Positions 23,977-33,566 are shown, numbered from the stretch's first letter. The stretch: DNA of 33,958 nucleotides from Akkermansiaceae bacterium (GCA_023301335.1 JALZVA010000107.1:1-33958); one strand, 5' to 3'. Numbers and translations are program-made. The notes: generated from the sequence alone by a model not told the origin.

Positions 23977-24450
23977 TAGTATGTGCGAGGTGTGGACAAA
24001 AGTTAGTGGATCAGCTCATAAAATGCTCATAAGATATAAGCTTTCACCTAAACTCTTAAGATTCATTTCACGTGTCGTGCTGTGAGAAAAATATGCCTCA
24101 AGTAAAGACTCAGACACATCCATTTTTTTAAAAAAATATTTCAGGGCGCTCAAACTCATGTTCCACAGCCGTTCCACAAGCTTCAAATTTTAAAAACATT
24201 TACTCTTAAAATTCAACTATTCCAAAGTAAATAATTCGACCTCTCCGCAACTCCCTAAGAACTAAAAAAAAACACTCTAACAAATTGCTTTCATTCTAAC
24301 AGGACGACAAATTAGCTCAATTTTAAAAATACATCCAACCCCCAAAAACCACTTGAATAGAGCACCTTACAACTCTACACATCTAACAAAAATAAAAAAA
24401 TCCCACCACTTGCGTGATGGGATTAAATCGCTTCTTAATGCTTGTCTGAC
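23977..24450. other. Gap between dnaA and rpoD
   Basis: No convincing gene is seen in this 474-bp stretch; the short frame at 24353-24538 runs over the rpoD terminator and the end of rpoD. It holds TGTGGACAA at 23991-23999 (the reverse complement TTGTCCACA differs by one base from the DnaA box) and two spaced GTTCCACA copies at 24160-24167 and 24171-24178. AT-rich tracts follow (24180-24340). The dnaA promoter must lie here. Confidence 0.4.
24394..24422 (-). terminator. rpoD terminator
   Basis: A hairpin TCCCACCAC (24401-24409) / GTGATGGGA (24414-24422) with one mismatch. On the minus strand it runs into a U-tract (A-run 24394-24400), about 30 bp after the rpoD stop. Confidence 0.8.
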
Positions 24451-26463
24451 TTACATATTAGGAAGCTCAATAAAGCCTTCTAATTTTCTAATTCTAGTCG
24501 GGTGGCGCATCTTTCTGAGAGCCTTTGCTTCGATCTGACGGATACGTTCACGAGTCACCTGGAACTGACGTCCAACTTCCTCTAAAGTGCGGCTATATCC
24601 ATCCTTAAGGCCAAAACGTTGTTCTAGCACTTCACGCTCACGTTCAGTAAGTGTATCGAGCACATCGATAATTTTTTCCTTTAGCATCGCAAAGCCAGCT
24701 TCTTCCATTGGGTTCTCTGCAGCTTTATCTTCGATAAAGTCACCAAAAGAAGTGTCCTCGGAGTCTCCCACTGGAGCTTGTAAGGAAATCGGCTGTTGCG
24801 CCATCTTCAGCACTGCACGCACACGCTCAACAGGTAAGTGGATCTCGTCTGCGATCTCATCTGAGGTCGGTTCACGTCCATATTCTTGGACCAATTGCTT
24901 CTGCACGCGCATCAACTTATTGATTGTCTCAATCATGTGGACGGGGATACGGATCGTTCTAGCCTGATCTGCGATAGAACGCGTAATAGCCTGGCGGATC
25001 CACCACGTTGCATAGGTGGAGAATTTATAGCCTCGACGGTATTCGAATTTTTCTACTGCCTTCATGAGGCCCATGTTTCCTTCTTGAATTAAATCGAGGA
25101 AGGACAAGCCACGGTTTGTATACTTTTTCGCGATCGAGATCACAAGTCGAAGGTTTGCCTCAACCATTTCAGTCTTCGCGGCATAGGCGGCCTTCATCCA
25201 CTTTCTCAGCAGCTTATAGTTCTCTTGGAACTCATCGATGGAGAACCAAGAAATCTGCTGCGTTTCACGGATTTTAGTCTCAAACTCTTTATCGCTTGGA
25301 TTGGCTTCGATCTTACGTTTATAGCGCCACACTTTTTTCTGAATTTCTTCAGCCTTATCACAAAAATCTTCGATCACTTTCTGCTTATAGTAGAAGCGAG
25401 AGTAAAGTTTTGAGAGCGCACTGAGTTGCTTCTGGAACTCTTCTTTAAGCTTTGCTACGCCGCGTGGGCTCTTGGCATTAAGCTTTCTGAAAATGTCATC
25501 ACATGCTTCATGTGCGTCACGTAGCTGTTGGCAAAGTTTCGGTAGAACTTTCATGTAGCGTTCTCTGGACTCAATTTTTTTGTCCAAAATAACGCGGTCA
25601 AAACGTTCCTTCCCTTTGGTCAGTTTATCGGCAAGCTCAAGGTAACACTCGGTGATAAAACCGAAGTTATACAGATACTTCTGCACGGTTAGCTCTGCAT
25701 CTTCGATACGCTTAGAAATTTCAACTTCTTGCTCACGAGTCAGGAGAGGGACCTGTCCCATTTGCTTGAGATACATCCGGACTGGGTCATCAAGGATATC
25801 TAGTTTTTGCTCTGTTTTACTCTCTGCTTCATCCGCGCTATCTTTGCGTTTATCACGGTAGCGGTCGACTTCTGAAGCGTCGATAATATCGAACTCCATG
25901 TTACGAAGACGCTCAAAGATAGCTTCCACATCCTCTGGGTTTACCAGATTATTCGGTAAGGTGTCATGGATATCGTCATAGGTGAGGTATTCCTGCTCTT
26001 TAGCTAACTTGATGAGCTCACGAATTTTCTCCTGAATTTCAGGAGTATCAATTCTGCTCTTTGGCTTACGATTCGCCAAGCGCTTTTCTTTTTCCTCCTG
26101 TTCTTTTAGAAGTAGGGCTTCTAGTTTTGAGAGCTTTTTCTTGGGGCTCTTGGTCGTTGTAGCTTTCTTAACTGCTGCCTTGGGCTTAGAAGACTCTTTT
26201 GTAACGGCTTTTTTCACCGCAGCCTTTTTAGTAGCTTTCTTTGTGGTAGTTTTTTTCACCGCAGCCTTTTTAATAGCTTTCTTTGTGGTAGTTTTTTTCA
26301 CCGCAGCCTTTTTAGTAGCTTTCTTTGTGGTAGTTTTTTTCACTGCAGCCTTTTTAGTAGCTTTTTTAGCAGTGGTTTTTTTTACCGCAGCTTTCTTAGC
26401 AGTGGTTTTTTTTACCGCAGCTTTTTTAGCAGTGGTTTTTTTTGCTACTTTCTTTTTTGCCAT
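24451..26463 (-). CDS. rpoD: Primary RNA polymerase sigma factor RpoD with a histone H1-like N-terminus
   Basis: A 670-residue housekeeping sigma-70. The first ~115 residues are almost only Lys, Ala, Thr and Val in repeats (AAVKKTTTKKATKK), like a histone H1 C-terminal tail. The usual region 1.1 follows (about 135-200), then region 1.2 (DPVRMYLKQMGQVPLL) and a non-conserved helical insert (about 250-420). Region 2 (NLRLVISIAKKYTNRGLSFL, KFSTYATWWIRQAITRSI), region 3 (TSDEIADEIHLP) and region 4 (TLEEVGRQFQVTRERIRQIE) complete the protein. It has its own terminator and lies back to back with glnD. The basic tail could bind DNA or nucleoid, which would be unusual in a sigma factor. Confidence 0.96.
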   Translation of the reverse strand: MAKKKVAKKTTAKKAAVKKTTAKKAAVKKTTAKKATKKAAVKKTTTKKATKKAAVKKTTTKKAIKKAAVKKTTTKKATKKAAVKKAVTKESSKPKAAVKKATTTKSPKKKLSKLEALLLKEQEEKEKRLANRKPKSRIDTPEIQEKIRELIKLAKEQEYLTYDDIHDTLPNNLVNPEDVEAIFERLRNMEFDIIDASEVDRYRDKRKDSADEAESKTEQKLDILDDPVRMYLKQMGQVPLLTREQEVEISKRIEDAELTVQKYLYNFGFITECYLELADKLTKGKERFDRVILDKKIESRERYMKVLPKLCQQLRDAHEACDDIFRKLNAKSPRGVAKLKEEFQKQLSALSKLYSRFYYKQKVIEDFCDKAEEIQKKVWRYKRKIEANPSDKEFETKIRETQQISWFSIDEFQENYKLLRKWMKAAYAAKTEMVEANLRLVISIAKKYTNRGLSFLDLIQEGNMGLMKAVEKFEYRRGYKFSTYATWWIRQAITRSIADQARTIRIPVHMIETINKLMRVQKQLVQEYGREPTSDEIADEIHLPVERVRAVLKMAQQPISLQAPVGDSEDTSFGDFIEDKAAENPMEEAGFAMLKEKIIDVLDTLTEREREVLEQRFGLKDGYSRTLEEVGRQFQVTRERIRQIEAKALRKMRHPTRIRKLEGFIELPNM
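26221..26457. repeat. Tandem repeats coding the Lys/Ala tail of RpoD
   Basis: Two periods are joined. Three near-identical 42-bp units begin at 26221, 26263 and 26305 (14 codons each), with a partial fourth unit at 26347. Three 30-bp units then begin at 26368, 26398 and 26428 (10 codons each). The low divergence suggests replication slippage, so length may vary between strains. Confidence 0.85.
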
Positions 26464-26712
26464 AATTTTAGAAAATTTTTTAAATAGTCAGAATATTTTT
26501 TAATACAATCCACCTATTATAGGGCGCTCACCTATTGTGAACGAGCTGAAATCTTGGTTAGATCACGCTCTTGGTCAAGTTCTTTCGATATTTATTTATC
26601 TCATGCACTTTTCCGAGTTCTTGCTCACGATTCGTTCACAAGTTACGCTCATTATTCAAATTTGATAGTCTTTTTCTTGCTTACTTGTATAAATTCCAAG
26701 CATTCTCTGAAC

Positions 26713-29424
26713 ATGGACTACATCCAGGAAATGAAGGCACGCGCCAACCTCGAAATCACTCATGAATCCCCTCAATATAAAGAGTTCATGGTCCGTGAGA
26801 TGGAATGCATCAAAACGCTACATAACACCAATGGGGGTGGACTCGAGATCGCTAGCTACCGCTCAGCCCTGATCGATGAGATCATCATCCTAGCATTCTC
26901 TCATTGCTTAAACCAGTCCACACTCTCCATAGACAAGCTGCCTATCGGCATTCTAGCTGTGGGTGGCTACGGTAGAGGCTATCTCAACCCTGGGTCAGAT
27001 ATAGATATTTTATTCCTACTCCCAAAAAACTCTCATGCCCTTTCCGAACCTGAAAAAGAATTCACCCAGAGTCTGCTCTATATTTTATGGGATCTAGGGC
27101 TTAAACTAGGCCACTCCACTCGTAGTGTTTCCGAATGCATCAAAGAGTCCCAATCCGACCAACAGACTAAAACAGCGCTCATGGATGCCCGCTTCATCAC
27201 GGGTTCAGATGTTAATTTCATAAGCTTCCAGGAGCGTTTTCAAAAAGAATCTCTTGAAAAAAACACTATTGATTTTTTTGAGATTCGACGCGAAGACATC
27301 AGATCTCGACACAAAAAGTATTCCTACACTGTTTTTTTACAAGAACCCCATGTGAAGGAAAGCTGTGGAGGGCTACGTGATTTTCAAAATGTCATGTGGC
27401 TAGCACGGGTTAAAAAAGGCTTCACTTCACTCGACTCATTCGTAGAGAAGCGCTCACTCACAAGAAAAGCATGTAATGCCATGCGCGAGGCTTATGATTT
27501 TTTACACAGAGTCAGAAACGAGCTGCATTTCCACACCGGATCTAGCACAGACATCCTCACACTTCAGCTTCAAGGGGTTGTCGCAACCAATTTCAACTAC
27601 GCGGAAAAATCTATCCTTCGACGCTGTGAGTCCTTCATGCGTGACTACTACCGCCATACTCGTGCACTCCACCAACACGCCAATAGCCTTCTGGAAATTT
27701 TCGAAATAGAAATTGAAGACCAAGCAGAAACAGGCTGGCGATCCTGGCTCAGCAAAAGACGGAAAGGGAGAGAAACTTTTGATACCTTTTCTTCTCGTAA
27801 TGGGCGTATTTACCCAGCCCACTCGGATATTTTCACCGATCACCCCCACCAGCTCATGGCACTTTTCTTACACTGCCAGCAGCGTGAACTCGAACTTTCT
27901 CCACAAATTAGAAAACTCATCAAACGTGATCTTTACCTGATTGATGATAAATTTCGCTCCGCAAAAAACACTCGAGAAACCTTTCGAGCTATTTTAGAAT
28001 CAAAAGGCCAAGTTGCTAGAATTTTGCGCCTCATGCATCGTGTCGGCTTCCTCGGAGCCCATCTACCAGAATTCGGGAAGATGGATTGCCTCGTTCAGCA
28101 TGAATTTTTCCATCGTTATACAGCCGACGAACACACCCTCAGGTGTATTGATCAGCTAGATGCCTTAGTCGCTTCAGATGACCCTAAACACGAGCGCTAT
28201 AAACGTCTTCTTCAAAATATTGAAGACCCCTACGCCCTCTATATCGCCCTCATTCTCCATGACTCAGGTCGAGCTGAGAATGTCAGAGAGCATATCGATG
28301 GATCAGCCATGCTAGCCTCCCAAGTTTGTAACAGGCTCCAAATCCGAGGCGGCCGCCGTAAGCGCATCATGTTCCTAGTAGACCATCACTTAACTTTTTG
28401 GAGATTTGCCACCACACGAAACTTAGAAGATTCAGAAGTGATTGAAGAATTTGCTGGGCAGATGAAGCTCCCCAGCCTCCTCTCTGACCTCTTCCTCTTC
28501 ACCTATGCCGACTCTAATGGAACCAACGAAGAGGCATGGTCACCTTGGAAAGAAACACTGATGATTCAGCTCTACCAAAACACTCTCGCTTTCATGAAAG
28601 AAGGGAAAGAGACCTACACCTCACACTTCATTCAAGAAAAAGAAGAAGTCAAAGCACGCGTCCTAAAAATTCTTAAAGACAAATATCACGAGCAGCTTGA
28701 TCAACACTTTGACAGAATGGCTGATAATTACTTCCAGTTCAGAGATGCTGAAAACATCGCACTGCATGTCCGCGCAGCTCGGAGATTTTTAAAATCTGAT
28801 GCCTCATCCCAGGAGGACTACATGGCAGACATGCGCTGGATTGATCATGAAAGCAGAGGCTATACGGAGCTCATCGTGACCTGTAAAAATAAGCCCTTAC
28901 TTTTAGAAAAAATCTGCTGTTCCTTAGCCGCTGAGGAAATTACCATTATGAGTGCAGATGTCTTCACCCGCACAGACGGCTTAGTCTGTGACATCTTCCG
29001 TGTCTCAACACTCGATTGGGAAGCGATTACCAATCAAACGAAAAAAGACAGAGTCCTAGAAACATTTACTAAGCTAGCCTCTCAGGATGACTACGATCCA
29101 ACCAAATACCTTAAACGAAAGAAAAACCTCTTACGTAAGCATAAAGACGAGGGGGGTATCCCCTTCCCGCTCCGTGCTTACCTCACCAATGAGTTAAGTG
29201 ATGATTACTCCGCTATTCAAGTTCAAGCCCTTGACCGTATTGGGCTACTACACGACCTCTTCTTAGAGATTAATAAGCTCGGCCTAGCCACCGTCAGTGC
29301 TAGAATTTGTACAGAAAAAGGAGCGGCATTAAACACCATCTATGTAGCTTACCCAGAAGGAGACCAGGTGACTGACCAAGAGCAAATAGCACACATCGAA
29401 GCCCAAATCAGCATTCATCTCTAA
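26713..29424 (+). CDS. glnD: Bifunctional uridylyltransferase/uridylyl-removing enzyme GlnD
   Basis: GlnD adds UMP to PII proteins when nitrogen is short and removes it when glutamine is plentiful. From the ATG at 26713 the protein has 903 residues, the normal length. The nucleotidyltransferase motif GGYGRGYLNPGSDIDIL is at 84-100, with the GSD-x-D metal ligands. The HD hydrolase domain shows HRYTADEHTLRCIDQL and LILHDSGRAENVREH. Two ACT domains close the protein (VTCKNKPLLLEKICCSLA and VQALDRIGLLHDLFLEINKL). The frame is open upstream to 26554, but the leading part is low-quality and unlike GlnD. It is followed by a strong terminator. No glnB or amt gene is in the window. Confidence 0.94.
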   Translation: MDYIQEMKARANLEITHESPQYKEFMVREMECIKTLHNTNGGGLEIASYRSALIDEIIILAFSHCLNQSTLSIDKLPIGILAVGGYGRGYLNPGSDIDILFLLPKNSHALSEPEKEFTQSLLYILWDLGLKLGHSTRSVSECIKESQSDQQTKTALMDARFITGSDVNFISFQERFQKESLEKNTIDFFEIRREDIRSRHKKYSYTVFLQEPHVKESCGGLRDFQNVMWLARVKKGFTSLDSFVEKRSLTRKACNAMREAYDFLHRVRNELHFHTGSSTDILTLQLQGVVATNFNYAEKSILRRCESFMRDYYRHTRALHQHANSLLEIFEIEIEDQAETGWRSWLSKRRKGRETFDTFSSRNGRIYPAHSDIFTDHPHQLMALFLHCQQRELELSPQIRKLIKRDLYLIDDKFRSAKNTRETFRAILESKGQVARILRLMHRVGFLGAHLPEFGKMDCLVQHEFFHRYTADEHTLRCIDQLDALVASDDPKHERYKRLLQNIEDPYALYIALILHDSGRAENVREHIDGSAMLASQVCNRLQIRGGRRKRIMFLVDHHLTFWRFATTRNLEDSEVIEEFAGQMKLPSLLSDLFLFTYADSNGTNEEAWSPWKETLMIQLYQNTLAFMKEGKETYTSHFIQEKEEVKARVLKILKDKYHEQLDQHFDRMADNYFQFRDAENIALHVRAARRFLKSDASSQEDYMADMRWIDHESRGYTELIVTCKNKPLLLEKICCSLAAEEITIMSADVFTRTDGLVCDIFRVSTLDWEAITNQTKKDRVLETFTKLASQDDYDPTKYLKRKKNLLRKHKDEGGIPFPLRAYLTNELSDDYSAIQVQALDRIGLLHDLFLEINKLGLATVSARICTEKGAALNTIYVAYPEGDQVTDQEQIAHIEAQISIHL

Positions 29425-29488
29425 TCAACGATCAATGCCAGAATCTCTATTGACCTTCACGGTAATACATCTTAAAGCTGTACCACAT

Positions 29489-29517
29489 AAAACATAGCCA
29501 AAAACTGGCTATGTTTT
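29489..29517. terminator. Terminator after glnD
   Basis: A perfect 12-bp stem AAAACATAGCCA (29489-29500) and TGGCTATGTTTT (29506-29517) with loop AAAAC. It lies between glnD and glmM, is flanked by A- and T-runs on both sides, and so can work in either direction. Confidence 0.88.
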
Positions 29518-29554
29518 GTTATCCCATTTAGCGCCCACATAGGCGCCCACATTC

Positions 29555-30901
29555 ATGAGTAAAAAACTATTTGGAACTGACGGTATCCGAGGCCAAGCAA
29601 ATACCTGGCCCATGACCGCAGAGGTCGCCATGCTTGCAGGACGTGCCATTGTACGCCTCCACCAAACTCAATCCAATCTAGCTCCAACAATATTGATTGG
29701 AAAAGATACACGGATCTCCGGTCAGATGCTCGAACAAGCTCTCACTGCAGCGCTCATTTCCGAAGGTGCAGAAGTCCTCATCGCAGGTCCCCTTCCTACA
29801 CCAGCCATTGCCCACCTGACTCAAACCGAAAAGTGCGACTTTGGCATCATGCTCACCGCCTCTCATAACCCCTTCCAAGACAATGGGATTAAAATTTTTG
29901 GACCCGATGGGTATAAGCTCAGCGATGCACAAGAACTCGCTATCGAAGCCCTCATCCTAGGCGACTCCATCAGCGAACCTACTGCTGAGCTAGGCTATTC
30001 CCGCCCTTTAAGTAATGGTCGAGAAACTTACATTAGCTTTGCTAAAAAATTATTAGCTAAAGAACATTTTTCAGGTTTAAAGATCGTCCTCGATTGTGCT
30101 CACGGAGCCGCATTCCAAGTCGGCCCACGTATTCTTTCAGAACTCGGGGCAGAAGTCCTCGCGCTAAACACCCAACCTAACGGCACAAATATCAATGCTC
30201 AATGTGGTGCCCTTTTCCCCGAAGCCACCGCAGAGGTCGTCAAACGTGAACAAGCAGATATCGGAATATGCCTGGATGGAGACGCCGACCGCGTGATTTT
30301 CATTGATGAAAAAGGGAACACCATCCCGGGAGATAACGTCCTCGCCCTCGCCGCGATCCACCTTAAACAACAACAGAAGCTACACGCTGACACACTCGTC
30401 GTCACCGTCATGAGTAATCTAGGGCTACGTGAGGCGATGAACGCACAAGGAATCCATATCCTGACCACAGGAGTCGGAGACAGGCACGTTGTCGAAGCTA
30501 TGCGGCAAGGAGACTATTCGATTGGCGGAGAAAACTCAGGACACATCATTTTTGCCGAGAATGCCACCACAGGCGACGGTATAATGAGTGCCTTACAAAT
30601 TCTCCAAATCTTAAAAAAGAGTGACCAAAAATTTTCTACCCTCGCCGATTGCTTCACGCACTACCCGCAAGAGTTACACGCTCTATCGGTCAAAGAGAAG
30701 CCTCCCATAGAGAGTATTCCTGAGCTTGTAGAGGCCATCGAAACGGCTGAGCGCCAACTCGGCGACGAGGGTAGAGTCCTAATCCGCTACTCAGGCACCG
30801 AAAAAAAAATTCGCGTCTTGGTAGAAGCCAAAAATGCTGGTATTGCTAGTGAGCAGTCAGACAAACTTTGTGCTGTGATTCAACAAACTATCGGAAACTA
30901 A
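29555..30901 (+). CDS. glmM: Phosphoglucosamine mutase GlmM
   Basis: GlmM converts glucosamine-6-phosphate to glucosamine-1-phosphate for UDP-GlcNAc, the precursor of peptidoglycan and LPS. The 448-residue protein begins KLFGTDGIRGQAN, has the phosphoserine loop TASHNP with Ser103, the magnesium-binding DGDADR near 241-246, the sugar-binding GGENSGH and the C-terminal phosphate-binding RYSGTEKKIRV. All family motifs are intact and the length is normal. It is the first gene of an operon with the hexapeptide acetyltransferase and glmS (gaps of 4 and 6 bp), which together cover three steps of one pathway. Confidence 0.96.
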   Translation: MSKKLFGTDGIRGQANTWPMTAEVAMLAGRAIVRLHQTQSNLAPTILIGKDTRISGQMLEQALTAALISEGAEVLIAGPLPTPAIAHLTQTEKCDFGIMLTASHNPFQDNGIKIFGPDGYKLSDAQELAIEALILGDSISEPTAELGYSRPLSNGRETYISFAKKLLAKEHFSGLKIVLDCAHGAAFQVGPRILSELGAEVLALNTQPNGTNINAQCGALFPEATAEVVKREQADIGICLDGDADRVIFIDEKGNTIPGDNVLALAAIHLKQQQKLHADTLVVTVMSNLGLREAMNAQGIHILTTGVGDRHVVEAMRQGDYSIGGENSGHIIFAENATTGDGIMSALQILQILKKSDQKFSTLADCFTHYPQELHALSVKEKPPIESIPELVEAIETAERQLGDEGRVLIRYSGTEKKIRVLVEAKNAGIASEQSDKLCAVIQQTIGN

Positions 30902-30905
30902 TACT

Positions 30906-31724
30906 ATGCCAAGCTCATCCATGTGGCCACTTCCCCTGCACTCTCGTGTTAATCACGTGATTGCAGGTAAGACGATTACGGAACACGTATTCCTCATAAT
31001 TTCTCAGGAGATCGATGCCGAAACACACACATGGATCAGCCCCAACGATCAGGCCACACTACTTCAATCTGGTAATGCTACCTTGAACACAGAGTCAGGA
31101 ACGAAACTTGCCAGCATCGGAGACGGAAACGAGCATCTCTCCACCAAAGATTCTTTTTTCATCAAGTACCCTTGGAACCTCCTCAATATTGCCGAAGACG
31201 TCATTGGCAGCATCACAGAGTCCTCTATTCTTGGTGAGCTCCATGAGAACGCCTCAGTTCAAGGGAACTTAGTCCTCGGCAAAGGCTCTAAGGTTCTCCC
31301 AGGTGTGTTCATCGAGGGGAACGTCGTAGTTGGAGAAAATTGTAAAATCGGCCCAAACTGTTACATTCGAGGGAACACCTCGATCGGTAATAACTGTAAA
31401 ATCGGCCAGTCTGTTGAAATCAAAAATTCTATTATTGGGAACCATACCAATGTCGCCCACCTTTCCTACGTAGGCGACAGTGTGCTAGGTGAGAACGTCA
31501 ACTTCGGCGCCGGCACTCTTGTTTCTAACTACCGCCACGATAAGACCACGCATAAATCCATGGTCGAAGACAAACTTATAGACACTGGAAGACTAAAGTT
31601 TGGAACTGTCATTGGCGACAGCGTAAACACAGGGATTAATACCTCTATTTACCCAGGAAGAAAACTTCAACAAAACAGCTCAACGCTTCCCTGCGAAGTC
31701 GTTCACAAAGACATTGCTTTATAA
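30906..31724 (+). CDS. Stand-alone left-handed beta-helix acetyltransferase, GlmU C-domain-like
   Basis: A 272-residue protein of hexapeptide repeats (about 105-240), with [IV]-G-x-x-x-x periodicity, for example VLGKGSKVLPGVFIEGNVVV and GENCKIGPNCYIRGNTSIG. The C-terminal part TNVAHLSYVGDSVLGENVNF then GAGTLVSNYRH matches the glucosamine-1-phosphate acetyltransferase half of GlmU; the His in AHLSYVGD is at the catalytic position of E. coli GlmU His363. The N-terminal ~100 residues are not a complete nucleotidyltransferase: there is no G-x-G-T-R-M signature, only a piece (IKYPWNLLNIAED) resembling the end of such a domain. It lies 4 bp after glmM and 6 bp before glmS, so it probably acetylates glucosamine-1-phosphate, with uridylylation done by another protein. 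Confidence 0.85.
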   Translation: MPSSSMWPLPLHSRVNHVIAGKTITEHVFLIISQEIDAETHTWISPNDQATLLQSGNATLNTESGTKLASIGDGNEHLSTKDSFFIKYPWNLLNIAEDVIGSITESSILGELHENASVQGNLVLGKGSKVLPGVFIEGNVVVGENCKIGPNCYIRGNTSIGNNCKIGQSVEIKNSIIGNHTNVAHLSYVGDSVLGENVNFGAGTLVSNYRHDKTTHKSMVEDKLIDTGRLKFGTVIGDSVNTGINTSIYPGRKLQQNSSTLPCEVVHKDIAL

Positions 31725-31730
31725 TCTATT

Positions 31731-33566
31731 ATGTGTGGAATTATCGGATATTCAGGCAGCAAATCTGCTGCTCCCATTCTTGTTCAAGGACTTAAAAAAC
31801 TTGAATACCGCGGTTACGACTCCGCTGGCCTTGCTCTCTCCGCCAAGGGAGAAATCAAGGTATTCAAGGAACAAGGTAAAGTTGCCCGTCTAGAGGAATT
31901 AATAAAAAATGAAGCTGGGGACCTCACCTCTTACTCAGCTGGGATCGCACACACTCGTTGGGCCACACATGGTGCCCCTATGCGTAAAAATGCTCATCCT
32001 CATTTTTCACCAAAGAACGGAATTGCTCTCGTGCATAATGGAATCATTGAAAACTATGAGTCGATCAAATCTAACCTCATCGCCCAAGGGTACACGTTTC
32101 TTTCTGATACAGACACGGAGGTGCTCGCTCACTTGGTAGACTTCTACTATAAAGAAGATTTACAAACCGCAGTCTCTCTAGCGATTAAGGATGTCATCGG
32201 AACCTACGGGATCTGTGCCATGAGTGAGCAGGAGCCAGGTGTCATCATCTCAGCCCGTAAAGGCTCACCAATCGTTATTGGCCTTGCAGATAATGAAACT
32301 ATTATCGCTTCAGACGCCTCTGCTATCATTAACTACACCCGCCAGGTCATCTACCTCGATGATGGCGATGTCGCAAAAATCAATGGTGCTCAGGTTGACA
32401 TCTTCACCACCGAAGCTTCTCCCGTAAGCCGTGCAACCTCAGAAATCAATTGGTCTGCCGATGCTACGGAAAAAGGAGGCTACGAGCACTACATGCTCAA
32501 AGAAATCTTTGAGCAACCTACTGCTATTCGTAATGCCATCCGTGGGCGCCTCGATCTAGAACGTGGGAATGCCATCCTTTCTGGACTGAATATTTCCTCA
32601 AGAGACTTGGTCACGATCAACCGCCTCGTCATCGTTGGCTGCGGCACATCCATGAATGCAGGCCTCGTAGGGGAATACGCTATGGAGGATTTTGCCGGCG
32701 TACTAGCAGAAGTCGAGCAAGCTGCTGAATTCCGCTACCGTAACCCTATCATCCGTAGTAAGGATCTCGTTGTCGCTATCAGTCAATCAGGGGAAACCGC
32801 TGACACTCTTGCTGCCGTGAGGGAAGCTGCCGATAAAGGTGCGCTCGTATCCTCATTAGTCAATGTCGTTGGCTCCACTATCGCCAGAGAAACTGAGCGA
32901 GGTATTTACCTCCACGCTGGCCCGGAAATCTCTGTTGCTTCGACTAAAGCATTCACCTGCCAGGTAGCAGCCTTACTCATGATCGCATTAAAGTTCGCGC
33001 GTTCACGCCGGATGTCTAGCGACCAAGGCATAAAGTTTTGTCAGGATATCCTAGCCATCCCAGAGCTGGTTGAAAAAGTACTGGAGCAAAATGATGCCAT
33101 CGCCAAAGTTGCGGAATCCTACACCGATTACCCAAGCATGTTCTTCATCGGTCGAGGTTACATGTATCCTGTTGCCTTAGAAGGAGCACTAAAACTTAAA
33201 GAAATTTCTTATATCCACGCTGAAGCTTACCATGCAGCCGAACTCAAGCACGGACCTCTGGCGCTCCTCACTGAGACCATGCCCGTTGTAGCCCTCATGA
33301 ATAAAGGCCCAGGGAAAGAAAAAACGCTGGGGAATGTCTCAGAGTGTCGTGCCCGTAGCGCACCTATCCTCGGAATCATTACAGAAGGTGATGAAGAAGC
33401 TAAAAAGGTGTGTGACCACTACATCGAAATCCCTGATAGCCCGCTGCACAGTGCCACTGTTACCGCCACAGTCGCTCTGCAGCTCCTAGCCTACCACGTA
33501 GCAAGGATCAAGGGATGCTCGATTGACCAGCCTCGTAACTTAGCGAAGTCGGTCACTGTTGAATAA
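31731..33566 (+). CDS. glmS: Glutamine-fructose-6-phosphate aminotransferase (isomerizing) GlmS
   Basis: GlmS makes glucosamine-6-phosphate from fructose-6-phosphate and glutamine, the entry step to amino sugars. The 611-residue protein starts MCGIIGYSG, with the catalytic Cys2 of the glutaminase domain exposed after removal of Met. LEYRGYDSAGLAL and HTRWATHG are further class II amidotransferase motifs. Two SIS sugar-phosphate domains follow (about 295-430 with ISQSGETADTLAA, and 465-600), ending in the conserved QPRNLAKSVTVE. The 6-bp upstream gap leaves no room for a glmS ribozyme. A terminator follows at 33605. Confidence 0.97.
   Translation: MCGIIGYSGSKSAAPILVQGLKKLEYRGYDSAGLALSAKGEIKVFKEQGKVARLEELIKNEAGDLTSYSAGIAHTRWATHGAPMRKNAHPHFSPKNGIALVHNGIIENYESIKSNLIAQGYTFLSDTDTEVLAHLVDFYYKEDLQTAVSLAIKDVIGTYGICAMSEQEPGVIISARKGSPIVIGLADNETIIASDASAIINYTRQVIYLDDGDVAKINGAQVDIFTTEASPVSRATSEINWSADATEKGGYEHYMLKEIFEQPTAIRNAIRGRLDLERGNAILSGLNISSRDLVTINRLVIVGCGTSMNAGLVGEYAMEDFAGVLAEVEQAAEFRYRNPIIRSKDLVVAISQSGETADTLAAVREAADKGALVSSLVNVVGSTIARETERGIYLHAGPEISVASTKAFTCQVAALLMIALKFARSRRMSSDQGIKFCQDILAIPELVEKVLEQNDAIAKVAESYTDYPSMFFIGRGYMYPVALEGALKLKEISYIHAEAYHAAELKHGPLALLTETMPVVALMNKGPGKEKTLGNVSECRARSAPILGIITEGDEEAKKVCDHYIEIPDSPLHSATVTATVALQLLAYHVARIKGCSIDQPRNLAKSVTVE

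Noticed and set aside
24353..24538. Small plus-strand frame between dnaA and rpoD
   Set aside because: It runs through the rpoD terminator and into the antisense of the rpoD C-terminus.
26141..26503. Plus-strand frame coding a very hydrophobic protein
   Set aside because: It is the antisense shadow of the Lys/Ala repeats of RpoD, where Lys and Ala codons read as Phe, Val and Ala.
26464..26560. rpoD promoter at the minus-strand TATAAT near 26520
   Set aside because: A good -10 is present but no acceptable -35 lies at 16-18 bp, so the site was not listed.
31725..31730. glmS ribozyme or other leader upstream of glmS
   Set aside because: Only 6 bp separate glmS from the preceding gene.
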